Below, in pieces: positions 8,733 through 16,674 of a stretch of 64,000 nucleotides of DNA. The notes under the pieces were generated by a model. It did no database searches. It was not told where the DNA came from and was given only the letters and a program-made list of their open reading frames with translations. The stretch is from JAZTZP01 sp045637525 (GTDB taxonomy: Bacteria; Bacillota; Clostridia; UBA1381). The DNA lies in assembly GCA_045637525.1 (NCBI GenBank), contig JAZTZP010000150.1, positions 1 to 64,000 on the forward strand, given 5' to 3'. Position numbers and translations under genes: made by a program. Numbering within the stretch: position 1 is the stretch's first letter; each line of letters opens with the position of its first letter.

Positions 8733-10058
8733 ATGTACAAAGTAATAATTGCAGAGGATGAAGCGGGTGCAAGAAACTTTCTGGCGAAATTTATAGAAGA
8801 AAACATAGACGGCTATGAGGTGGCGGGATGTTTTGCAAACGGCGCTCAGGCTCTGGAATATTTAAGAAAGAATAAAGCAGATGTTTGTATTACAGATATA
8901 AGAATGCCGATTACGGACGGATTAACTCTTGCAAAAGAGCTTCATGATAACTATCCTGATATACAGATTATAATAATATCCGGCTACGGAGAATTTGAAT
9001 ATGCAAAAAAGGCGATAGAATATAACGTAAAGCAGTATATATTAAAGCCAATAGATTTTGACGACTTTGCCCGGATTCTGATAAAGCTTCGCAGTGATCT
9101 TGATAAAAGAAAGCCACAGCCGGCATCGGAGCTTATTTTTGCTGAACGAGAACGGTTTTTTACCGATATTATGATGGGAGCATTAACTACTGATGAGGAA
9201 ATAGAGTTTAATTTTAAAAAGCTTGGTTTTAACTTTGAGTTGAAGGATGCGAAAGCGGCAGTATATCGTGTAGAGTTTTCAAGATACTATGAGGTATTGG
9301 AAAACTGGCAGTATGGCAGAGAGAGCTTTGAGCGTGCCTTGCAGAATCTTATGAATTTTGATACCGGTAAGGCTCATGTATATTCCATAACGCGCCGTCA
9401 TAATAATTTTATCGTGATTATAGTTTACAAAGAGTATCGTAACCGATTTACGGAAGAAATGAAAGAGGTATTTAAAAATTTTATGGAACTCGATGTGAGG
9501 ATAGAACCGCTTAGCGATGTTGTCGGCTTGTATGAGCTTGCGAAGTTAAACATTTCGGAGTTTTTCGGAAATGATGAAATGAGGCTTGTGATGTCACATC
9601 TGATGATAAATGATATTAAAGGCGCAGAAAATATATTAAAGAAGATTATTGAAACAGAAAACAAAAAGGAAATCGGAACAGTAGACGATTATCTGATGAA
9701 TATTGAGGGTGATGATAACGTAATAAACAAGGCGAAGAAATACATAGAGGCGAATTATCATAAAGATATAACACGTGATGATGTGGCAAATTATGTGTTT
9801 TTTAATCCTGTATATTTCGGAAGATACTTCAAAAATAAGGTTGGAATGACCATAAATGATTATATTTTGAGCATAAGAATGGATAAAGCAGTAGAGCTTC
9901 TTGCAACGGATATGAGGATAGCGGATATAGGTGAGAGATTAGGTTATCAGAGTACACGCAACTTTCAAAGAATTTTTAAATTGTACACAGGCGTTACTGC
10001 AACGGAATACAGACGCCGGTTTTTAAACGCAGAGGAGCATAATAATGAAAACAACTAA
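8733..10058 (+). CDS. YesN-type response regulator: receiver domain plus AraC helix-turn-helix (locus A)
   Basis: A 441-residue transcription regulator. The receiver domain (about 1-120) has the acidic pocket EDE near residue 9, phospho-acceptor D55 (TDIRMP) and the conserved Lys in ILKPID. A roughly 200-residue linker follows. The C-terminal AraC domain (about 340-441) has two helix-turn-helix motifs (DITRDDVANYVFFNPVYFGR, then RIADIGERLGYQSTRNFQRI). The ATG at 8733 is chosen because AAGGAGAG lies 6-7 nt before it; an ATG at 8715 precedes that site. The gene overlaps the kinase gene by 14 bp, indicating translational coupling. YesN-type regulators control adjacent Lpl/Yte sugar-uptake operons, and a TTGTCACT operator is seen both here and before the permease genes. 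It is paralogous to the regulator at 36707. Confidence 0.93.
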   Translation: MYKVIIAEDEAGARNFLAKFIEENIDGYEVAGCFANGAQALEYLRKNKADVCITDIRMPITDGLTLAKELHDNYPDIQIIIISGYGEFEYAKKAIEYNVKQYILKPIDFDDFARILIKLRSDLDKRKPQPASELIFAERERFFTDIMMGALTTDEEIEFNFKKLGFNFELKDAKAAVYRVEFSRYYEVLENWQYGRESFERALQNLMNFDTGKAHVYSITRRHNNFIVIIVYKEYRNRFTEEMKEVFKNFMELDVRIEPLSDVVGLYELAKLNISEFFGNDEMRLVMSHLMINDIKGAENILKKIIETENKKEIGTVDDYLMNIEGDDNVINKAKKYIEANYHKDITRDDVANYVFFNPVYFGRYFKNKVGMTINDYILSIRMDKAVELLATDMRIADIGERLGYQSTRNFQRIFKLYTGVTATEYRRRFLNAEEHNNENN

Positions 10059-11790
10059 AAACATACTATTTAAACTCATGGGAAAATACAGGTTGAACAG
10101 TGTGTTTATGGCAAACTTCTTAAAGCTGTTCGGCGTAATATTTCTTATAGTGGCGGTGTTTGGTATATATATTTACCGAAATGCCGTAACCGTTATGGAA
10201 AATGAGCTTCTTACCATGAATGAAAATCATGTGACACGTATGAGTGATTTGTCTGAAAGTATGTTCAGGGAAATTGAATACATAGCGTCAAATGTTGCAA
10301 TAGACAATTCGGTAAGAACATATATGATGTCGCAGGATCAAAGTCCTGAACAGGAAAGAATAGACCGCGTAAGAGATAAAATGCTGTCATACAGAAGCAT
10401 AAACAAATACATTGAGTCTATTTATGTATATTCTGAGATAAGCGGCAGGATATGCAGTTCGGAATACGAATGTGATATAAATGAATTTGGCGATACGGAT
10501 TGGCTCGCAGGATACGACAGCTATAAGGACGGGCTGCTTGAGATAATGGCACGCAGTAAAAAGGTCGGATATCCGTATGTCCTGACATTCATAAAACCAA
10601 CACATTCTTTGGATGTTCCGGGAGCTGTGGTGCTGAATATAAATCTTCAGGCATACGGAAATGTCATGGACAGCTATGTTGAAGACAATATGCGCTATTT
10701 CATAGTGGACGAGGACGGAACCGTAATATACAACAAAAATGAAGAGCTTATGCAGACTCCGATGGAGAAAGACGAAGTTTTAACAAAGCTTATGGAAAAC
10801 AATAAAACGGGAGTTGTAAAATTTCCTGATGAGAGCTATGTATTTTCCAAAAAGAAATCGTATTATTACGGTTGGGACTATGTTTCTTTCGCTTCACTTG
10901 ACAGCTACAGCAACAGGCTGATAAACTCGAAAATTATATGGATTATAATATTGCCTTGTATACTTCTGGTCGGAATTGTTATTGCAAGTATTTTAGCTTT
11001 AAGTACATTAAAACCATTTGAATCGGTAATGAGCGTATTCGAAGATGGTGACAGCATAAAGGCAGTAGAAAAAATGAAGGATAACGAGGTAAAATATTTT
11101 GCAAAGAAAATAATTACCCTGATCGGAACAAACCGCACTTTAAAGGATGAGCTTGACAGGAAACTGAGGCTTTATAATGATGCACAGCTTTTAGCACTGC
11201 AGTCTCAGATAAACCCGCATTTTATAAATAATACGCTCAACATTATAAATATGTCGATTATCGAAGAAGCAGGTTTTGGATGTAACAGCTCAAAACTGTT
11301 AATAGCACTTTCAAAGATATTAAAAGCGGCATTTGAAACGGACAAGACTCTGATTACAATAGAAGAAGAGGTTCACAACACTGAGATTTATGCAGACCTG
11401 TTAAAGCGTAGGTACGAAGATTTATTTGAAGTAATATGGGATGTTGATGAAAATATTTTGAGTAAAAAAATATTGAAACTATGCCTTCAGCCTCTTATTG
11501 AGAATGCCGTATATCACGGACTCAGCAAAACCGGTGAAGGCGGATATATCAAAATAACTCTTAAAAATACAGGCATGGGAGTATATGCAAGCGTAGAAGA
11601 CAACGGTTGCGGTATGGATGAGGAACAACTCGAACAAACACGCAACTATGTGTTTAAAGGCGGAGTAAGCAACAGCCATGTGGGTATAAAGAATGTGTAT
11701 ATGAGACTTAAGATAATTTTCGGAGACGAAGCAGACTTTGGAATAGAAAGTGTAAAAGACGAAGGTACAAAAGTATGGTTTAAGTTTTGA
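10045..11790 (+). CDS. YesM-type sensor histidine kinase (locus A)
   Basis: A 581-residue membrane sensor kinase. TM1 is at about residues 24-46 and TM2 at about 297-321, enclosing a roughly 250-residue extracellular sensor. A HAMP-like linker is followed by the His_kinase domain with the QINPHFINNTLN box and phosphorylatable H392. The HATPase domain has the N box LQPLIENAVYHG (about 480-492), DNGCGMDE (about 518) and the G box HVGIKNV. GAGGAG lies 8 nt before the ATG, inside the end of the regulator gene. It is inferred to sense an extracellular sugar or the liganded binding protein and to phosphorylate the regulator encoded upstream. Its sensor domain is not obviously similar in detail to that of the locus B kinase, which fits a different inducer. 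Confidence 0.93.
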   Translation: MKTTKNILFKLMGKYRLNSVFMANFLKLFGVIFLIVAVFGIYIYRNAVTVMENELLTMNENHVTRMSDLSESMFREIEYIASNVAIDNSVRTYMMSQDQSPEQERIDRVRDKMLSYRSINKYIESIYVYSEISGRICSSEYECDINEFGDTDWLAGYDSYKDGLLEIMARSKKVGYPYVLTFIKPTHSLDVPGAVVLNINLQAYGNVMDSYVEDNMRYFIVDEDGTVIYNKNEELMQTPMEKDEVLTKLMENNKTGVVKFPDESYVFSKKKSYYYGWDYVSFASLDSYSNRLINSKIIWIIILPCILLVGIVIASILALSTLKPFESVMSVFEDGDSIKAVEKMKDNEVKYFAKKIITLIGTNRTLKDELDRKLRLYNDAQLLALQSQINPHFINNTLNIINMSIIEEAGFGCNSSKLLIALSKILKAAFETDKTLITIEEEVHNTEIYADLLKRRYEDLFEVIWDVDENILSKKILKLCLQPLIENAVYHGLSKTGEGGYIKITLKNTGMGVYASVEDNGCGMDEEQLEQTRNYVFKGGVSNSHVGIKNVYMRLKIIFGDEADFGIESVKDEGTKVWFKF

Positions 11791-11818
11791 TGTGTCGCAA
11801 TTGTATTATATTGTCACT
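11791..11818 (+). promoter_or_regulatory. Candidate AraC-type operator of the locus A transporter/enzyme operon
   Basis: TGTGTCGCA (11791-11799) and ATTGTCACT (11810-11818) lie 19 bp apart in the same orientation, and the second abuts the -35 hexamer. A third related box, TTTGACACA (11829-11837), continues the 19-bp period inside the promoter spacer. The ATTGTCACT half-site matches the one before the two-component operon (TTTGTCACT) in sequence and in its position relative to the -35. Confidence 0.5.
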
Positions 11819-11846
11819 TGAAAAGGAATTTGACACATGATATAAT
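11818..11846 (+). promoter_or_regulatory. Promoter of the locus A operon
   Basis: TTGAAA (11818-11823), a 17-bp spacer and a perfect TATAAT (11841-11846), about 37 bp before the permease start codon. No other convincing promoter was found in the following 19 kb, so this one probably drives the genes from 11884 to 30850. Confidence 0.72.
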
Positions 11847-11883
11847 TAATGTATAAGCAAAAAGAAGGGGTGAAGACAACTAA

Positions 11884-12831
11884 GTGAAGTTAGAAACAAA
11901 AACTAAAAAACGAACAAGACGTTTTTTTAGCTACGGTGCGCTTGAAACTCTGCAGCTGGATATTTTAGCGCTTCCGGCAATACTGCTCTTGTTCATTTTC
12001 AGCTACATTCCTATGTTCGGCGTTGTAATTGCATTTAAAGAATTTAATGCAAATGTAGGAATATGGGGCAGCGAATGGGTGGGCTTTTCGAATTTTGAAT
12101 ATTTCTTTTCCTCGCTCGACTGGTGGCGCATACTCAGAAATACAGTTCTTTACGGATTGGATTTCATGGTTGTCGGAACTATATGCTCGCTTGCAATGGC
12201 GATACTTGTGTATCGTGTAAAATCACGTGCGGCTGTAAAGTATTATCAGACAACAATGATTCTTCCGAATTTCCTGTCGATGGTACTTATAGCATTTATA
12301 ACATATGCTATATTAAATCCGACATCGGGAACGCTTAACAGATTAATCGGGTTGTTTGGTTTTGATCCTGTAGACTGGTATGCAGATCCTGAATACTGGC
12401 CGTTTATTTTAACGATAGTAAAGGTGTGGGCAACAGTTGGTATGAGTTCGATCATGTACTATGCAGCAATGGTAGGTGTGGACGAAACCTTATTTGAAGC
12501 CGCAAGGATAGATGGTGCTACTAAGTGGCAGGAAACAAGATATATAATGATACCTGAAATATCATCGGTTATTTGTATAACCACTATTTTAGGCGTAGGA
12601 CAGCTTATAAACGGTGATTTCGGTTTGTTTTATCAGATACCGATGAATATCGGAGTGTTATATCCAACAACTGATATTATAAATACATACGTGTTCAGAG
12701 GTCTTCAGGAAGCAAGCAATATGGGTGCGACAGCCGCGGTAGGGCTTGCACAATCGGTTATATCTCTTATACTTATCATAGGCAGCAATATGATAGTAAA
12801 GAGAATTAACGAAGAAAACAGCTTGTTTTAA
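11884..12831 (+). CDS. LplB/YtcP-group sugar ABC transporter permease 1 (locus A)
   Basis: A 315-residue inner-membrane permease of the binding-protein-dependent type (MetI-like fold). Six hydrophobic segments are visible, starting with ALPAILLLFIFSYIPMFGVV. The cytoplasmic EAA loop, which docks the ATPase, reads EAARIDGATKWQ at about residue 205. The YIPMFGVVIAFKEFNANVGI start is typical of LplB proteins, which carry complex oligosaccharides such as pectin or rhamnogalacturonan fragments in relatives. The start is GTG at 11884, with AAGGGG about 13 nt upstream (a long spacing, but no better in-frame start exists). It is the first gene of the operon and is 15 bp before the second permease. 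A closely similar paralog is at 41131. Confidence 0.93.
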   Translation: MKLETKTKKRTRRFFSYGALETLQLDILALPAILLLFIFSYIPMFGVVIAFKEFNANVGIWGSEWVGFSNFEYFFSSLDWWRILRNTVLYGLDFMVVGTICSLAMAILVYRVKSRAAVKYYQTTMILPNFLSMVLIAFITYAILNPTSGTLNRLIGLFGFDPVDWYADPEYWPFILTIVKVWATVGMSSIMYYAAMVGVDETLFEAARIDGATKWQETRYIMIPEISSVICITTILGVGQLINGDFGLFYQIPMNIGVLYPTTDIINTYVFRGLQEASNMGATAAVGLAQSVISLILIIGSNMIVKRINEENSLF

Positions 12832-12846
12832 GGAGGTGCATGAATA

Positions 12847-13728
12847 ATGAAAAGAAAATGGTTAAACGGAGCTGTGCTCCACACATTCTTAATAGCTGTG
12901 AGCTTATGCTTTATTCTGCCTCTTGTAATGGTAATATCAATATCTGTATCGTCAGAAGACGCAATTTCTGATTTCGGATATACTCTGTTCCCGAATGAGG
13001 TGAGCTTTGATGCATATAAGCTGGCATTTCAAAATCCTCAGCAGCTTTTGAACTCATATAAAACAACCATAATATTTTCACTCTCGGCAACAGCACTGTC
13101 GTTGTTGGTTCAGAGTATGGTAGCATATCCTCTTTCAAAGAAGACATATAAGCATAAGAAATTTGTTACGATATATATTTTCATAACAATGCTTTTCTCG
13201 GGAGGACTTGTTCCGTCGTATATTTTAAATACGCAGTATCTGCATATTAATAATACGATATGGATTTATATTATCCCCGGACTTGTAGGCGCCTGGAATA
13301 TAATAGTTATGAGAACGTTTTTTCAGGGGTTGCCCGATGGACTTCCGGAAGCGGCGAAGATTGATGGTGCAAATGAGTTTTACATATATGCAAAGATAAT
13401 AATGCCACTGTCTAAACCGGTTCTGGCTACGATTGGTTTTATGACTTTGCTTGCAAAATGGAATGACTGGAATACATCGCTCATTTATATAAGAAAGCCT
13501 GAACTGTATTCTCTTCAATACCTCTTGCAGAGAATATTAAGAGAGGTTGAATATATAAAGAGTCTGCAGAATACTCAGGCGGCGGCGCTTGTTAATACAA
13601 GCAATATGCCGACGGAAAGCTTCCGCTTTGCTATGGCGGTTTTAGCGGCTGGTCCGATGCTTATGATATTCCCGTTTTTTCAGAAGTATGTATCTAAAGG
13701 TCTTACAATAGGTGCAGTAAAAGGTTGA
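12847..13728 (+). CDS. LplC/YtcP-type sugar ABC transporter permease 2 (locus A)
   Basis: A 293-residue partner permease. It has six membrane segments, the highly conserved LFSGGLVPSYIL and NNTIWIYI blocks of the LplC group, and the EAA loop EAAKIDGANEFYIY at about residue 178, followed by MPLSKPVLATIGFMTLL. It forms the heterodimeric channel with the preceding permease. AAGGAGG lies 9-10 nt before the ATG. No ATP-binding gene follows, as is usual for this group, which borrows a shared MsmX-type ATPase. The matching binding protein is not adjacent: it is 15.6 kb downstream at 29351. The paralog is at 42102. Confidence 0.93.
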   Translation: MKRKWLNGAVLHTFLIAVSLCFILPLVMVISISVSSEDAISDFGYTLFPNEVSFDAYKLAFQNPQQLLNSYKTTIIFSLSATALSLLVQSMVAYPLSKKTYKHKKFVTIYIFITMLFSGGLVPSYILNTQYLHINNTIWIYIIPGLVGAWNIIVMRTFFQGLPDGLPEAAKIDGANEFYIYAKIIMPLSKPVLATIGFMTLLAKWNDWNTSLIYIRKPELYSLQYLLQRILREVEYIKSLQNTQAAALVNTSNMPTESFRFAMAVLAAGPMLMIFPFFQKYVSKGLTIGAVKG

Positions 13729-13796
13729 TTATCAGCGAAAATGCTGAAAAATATATAACAGTCAGAAATGACAAAATAAGAAAGGAATGGTAAAAG

Positions 13797-16577
13797 ATGA
13801 AGGAAAAATTAATGAAAAAGGTGCTGTCATGTGCGGCGGCAATGGTAATGTGCTTAAATCTCGGCACAGCGGTTGTTTCGGCAGAAGCTTATACCGATGC
13901 AGCGGCAATTGAGGCAAAGCTTGCAGAGCTCTCTGTGGATCTTACAACGTACAATAAGCTTGCAAGCAAGGATGTTGTATTGTCAGAGCTTACAGGTGTT
14001 GATTTTACAAATGATGAAGATTTAGTTGTTGCTTTTGAGGCTGCGATGGATAAGTATGTTGTTGAAGAAACGATTTATCCGTCAAAAATTGTTAAAATGC
14101 AACAAAATACTGCAACAGATGCGTCTGAGTCTAATTTTAATTTGCAATGGGATACTGTAGGAATTATTTCATACAGTATAGAAAATATTTCAGATATAAT
14201 TGATATGGAAATATCGACAGCGGCTCTTGATGGTACATCACTTGGACTGAAAATTGGTATAAATTCTGTATCCTTTGATGTTCCGCCGTCAGGTTATGAC
14301 TATGCGGCATGGGATAGCTTTGTACCTAAGAATACAACAGATGTAATGCAGATTATGCCTACTCTTGTGCATAAGCAATATGTAACATCGAACGGTTTTT
14401 ATGAAGCAGTTGTGGATCCGGCTGAATTTACAGGTAATATTACCATGAGAATCAGAAATGCCGGAGATAAGGTTTTACAGCTGTTTAAGGATTATCCTAC
14501 ATGTCTGGTAGTAAAACGTGATTGCACGATGGTATATGACAGTTTGCTTGATGAGATAAACGGAGCAAAAGATGCGATGACTATTGAGACAATACTCGGT
14601 GTTTATCTTAATTCAAGTGATTTCAACATAACAGAGCTTGACAGCAAAAGATACTCAATGATGAATAATACTACTGTATTTGCCGAAGAATTTGTTTCAA
14701 AGCAATTTGAAAGTTTTTCTGAGTTTAAGAGTGTTTTTGACGCAGCACTTGAGAAATACGTGTCGGCAACTGTAATCAGTCCGGAGTGGTATGCACTGCA
14801 TGCGGCTAATCAGGTTGATACAAGAAAAGGAGTAATTTCGCAATTCTCTATAAAGAATAACAATAATCAGGGCGCGTTGTTTGGTTACGATTTCAGCAAT
14901 GTAAGCAAAGACACTTTGAGAAGTCTTGTGCTAAAAATAAGGAATAAAGAAGCGAACAGTTTAAGTAATACTGATGTTAATGTGGCATATGAAGCTGTTC
15001 CTGAATATCCTATGACTATTGATTTTTCAACGAGCGGCGGATATTCAACTACCGGTCAGGATTATCATACTAAAATTTATACAAATGTGATAAACAGGCT
15101 TACACCGGTAAATGTATTCACTCTTCCGAATGAGGCAGATGCGTATTTTACGGGAGCGCTTGCGTATAATGTAATGTCTGATTTAATTTCAGCTAACAAT
15201 CAAAAGTTAATGATAAGATTGTCAAGAAACGTTAATGAACAGGTAACAATTTATCCGGATGTTGAGATAATTGCGTACAACGATTTAACAGGAATTTATG
15301 CAGAGCTTGGTGAAATTTTAAGCGGAGATGCTGATAAAAATAAAATCAAGAGTTGGGTAGAGGCAAACGGTGCTTCGATTGGAATTGACAAAAATGCACT
15401 TTATAATTTAGACGGAGTTTACGCAGCGCTTGCGGGTAATGCATATGCGGATACCGAAGCTTTGGCAAATGCATTTAACGAAGAAGTTGAAAAATTCATG
15501 ATAGACAGATTTATTGAAGTTGAGAACGAAATTTCAAGAGCTGATGGTGGTCAGATTTTCAGATTCTACAAAAATTCACTTCCGGTAGCTAACGGAAACG
15601 GATGGAATAACTTGATATTATCGTTCCCGCTTGCTGCAAATGCGTATATTAAGGATATTGCTTATGTTAATACATTAGGTTGGACAGTAAGTGCAAATAA
15701 AAAATTTAATGTAATAAGCTATACGACACAATCAATTCCTGCACTTCCGGTTGCAGAGCCTTCTAAAAATGGTACGGATCTCAACAATACCGATACAACA
15801 GGAATATATTCTGCTTGGAAGGATTATTATTCAAAGTTTACTAATTTAAGCGGAATAAGTTATGTATTCAATGAGGAAGGTGCGGTAGGAGCAGAAGCAG
15901 TTGTTGATTTGGGCGATGATGTACTAAATGCAGTGCAGGCTGATGTTTCACAGCTGAATATCACAGTATCTTCTGACACAAATCTTCAGTTGAATAGTGT
16001 ATATGATACAAGCGGAACAAAAATACCGGCAAGACTTAAAATCACATATGATTCAACTGCTATAACAGCAATGCTTACAGATGCAGTAAATAATGCTGAA
16101 AGCAGCTCAGAAGTATTGGAAGCAATTTCAGAGTTTGGATTTGTTCTTCCAGAGTATGAATGGTTTAATACACTTAGCGATGAAGCTAAGCTTTCGGCTG
16201 CAGCCACTGTTTTTGAAAACAAGGATTACAATGATGATAAAGAAATATCTGCAGTTTTGAATTTAGTTAAATTAGATGACGGAAATACATTTATAATCAC
16301 AGATGTAAAAGTTAATGAAAGCGGAAAAGCGACATCTGCATCTGTTACAAAGCTTAATGCTTACAGCGGAAGTGTTGTTATCTGTTCAGTATATTACAAC
16401 AATAATCAGATGGTATATGTAGGTGTTGCAGAGCCGGGACAGGAACCTGCAACGGTTGGTGATTCGTCTGATGTAACTTTAAAAGCGGAGTATAGCGGAG
16501 ATTTTGATGAAGTAAAAGTATTTGTTTTAGAATCACTTACAACAATCAAGCCGCTCGCAAAGTCGTTTGTAAAATAA
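13797..16577 (+). CDS. Secreted three-module protein of unknown function (locus A)
   Basis: A 926-residue exported protein (signal peptide to about residue 29, ending VVSA). After it come three repeats of about 245-260 residues (about 30-258, 262-505 and 508-765). Each opens with a helical unit ending in a pattern like F..AFEAAMDKYV and continues into beta-rich sequence. The third ends in an AWKDYYSKFTNL / LKITYDS block that lines up with EWKVYVENNFTDF / LTVAYDE of the protein at 44564. The C-terminal roughly 100 residues form another recurrent domain ending VFVLESLTTIKPLA. No SLH domain, LPxTG or lipobox is seen, so retention at the surface is unexplained. AAAGGA lies 10 nt before the ATG. 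It follows the permease genes, as its counterpart follows the binding protein in locus B. A glycan-binding role is an inference from context only. Confidence 0.8.
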   Translation: MKEKLMKKVLSCAAAMVMCLNLGTAVVSAEAYTDAAAIEAKLAELSVDLTTYNKLASKDVVLSELTGVDFTNDEDLVVAFEAAMDKYVVEETIYPSKIVKMQQNTATDASESNFNLQWDTVGIISYSIENISDIIDMEISTAALDGTSLGLKIGINSVSFDVPPSGYDYAAWDSFVPKNTTDVMQIMPTLVHKQYVTSNGFYEAVVDPAEFTGNITMRIRNAGDKVLQLFKDYPTCLVVKRDCTMVYDSLLDEINGAKDAMTIETILGVYLNSSDFNITELDSKRYSMMNNTTVFAEEFVSKQFESFSEFKSVFDAALEKYVSATVISPEWYALHAANQVDTRKGVISQFSIKNNNNQGALFGYDFSNVSKDTLRSLVLKIRNKEANSLSNTDVNVAYEAVPEYPMTIDFSTSGGYSTTGQDYHTKIYTNVINRLTPVNVFTLPNEADAYFTGALAYNVMSDLISANNQKLMIRLSRNVNEQVTIYPDVEIIAYNDLTGIYAELGEILSGDADKNKIKSWVEANGASIGIDKNALYNLDGVYAALAGNAYADTEALANAFNEEVEKFMIDRFIEVENEISRADGGQIFRFYKNSLPVANGNGWNNLILSFPLAANAYIKDIAYVNTLGWTVSANKKFNVISYTTQSIPALPVAEPSKNGTDLNNTDTTGIYSAWKDYYSKFTNLSGISYVFNEEGAVGAEAVVDLGDDVLNAVQADVSQLNITVSSDTNLQLNSVYDTSGTKIPARLKITYDSTAITAMLTDAVNNAESSSEVLEAISEFGFVLPEYEWFNTLSDEAKLSAAATVFENKDYNDDKEISAVLNLVKLDDGNTFIITDVKVNESGKATSASVTKLNAYSGSVVICSVYYNNNQMVYVGVAEPGQEPATVGDSSDVTLKAEYSGDFDEVKVFVLESLTTIKPLAKSFVK

Positions 16578-16599
16578 TAAAATAATAAAATAGTATATG

Positions 16600-16659
16600 A
16601 AAAAAGCGGAACATTTTAATATACGGCTAAGCCTTAGTATGAGAGTGTTCCGCTTTTTT
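16600..16659 (+). terminator. Terminator-like hairpin inside the locus A operon
   Basis: AAAAAAGCGGAACA (16600-16613) pairs perfectly with TGTTCCGCTTTTTT (16646-16659), leaving a loop with a small inner CTAAG/CTTAG stem. The T-run makes it a typical rho-independent terminator. It lies between the three-module gene and the glycosidase, only 15 bp before the glycosidase start codon, and no promoter fits in between. It probably causes partial termination and stabilises the upstream mRNA. Confidence 0.8.
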
Positions 16660-16674
16660 AAAAGGAATTTTGAT

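Noticed and set aside
11830..11846. TTGACA at 11830 considered as the -35 of the locus A operon
   Set aside because: It is only 5 bp from the TATAAT; TTGAAA at 11818 gives the correct 17-bp spacing. The TTGACA is better explained as the third operator-like repeat.
16597..16674. In-frame upstream extension of the glycosidase
   Set aside because: It starts within the terminator hairpin, removes the signal peptide from the N-terminus and has no ribosome site.
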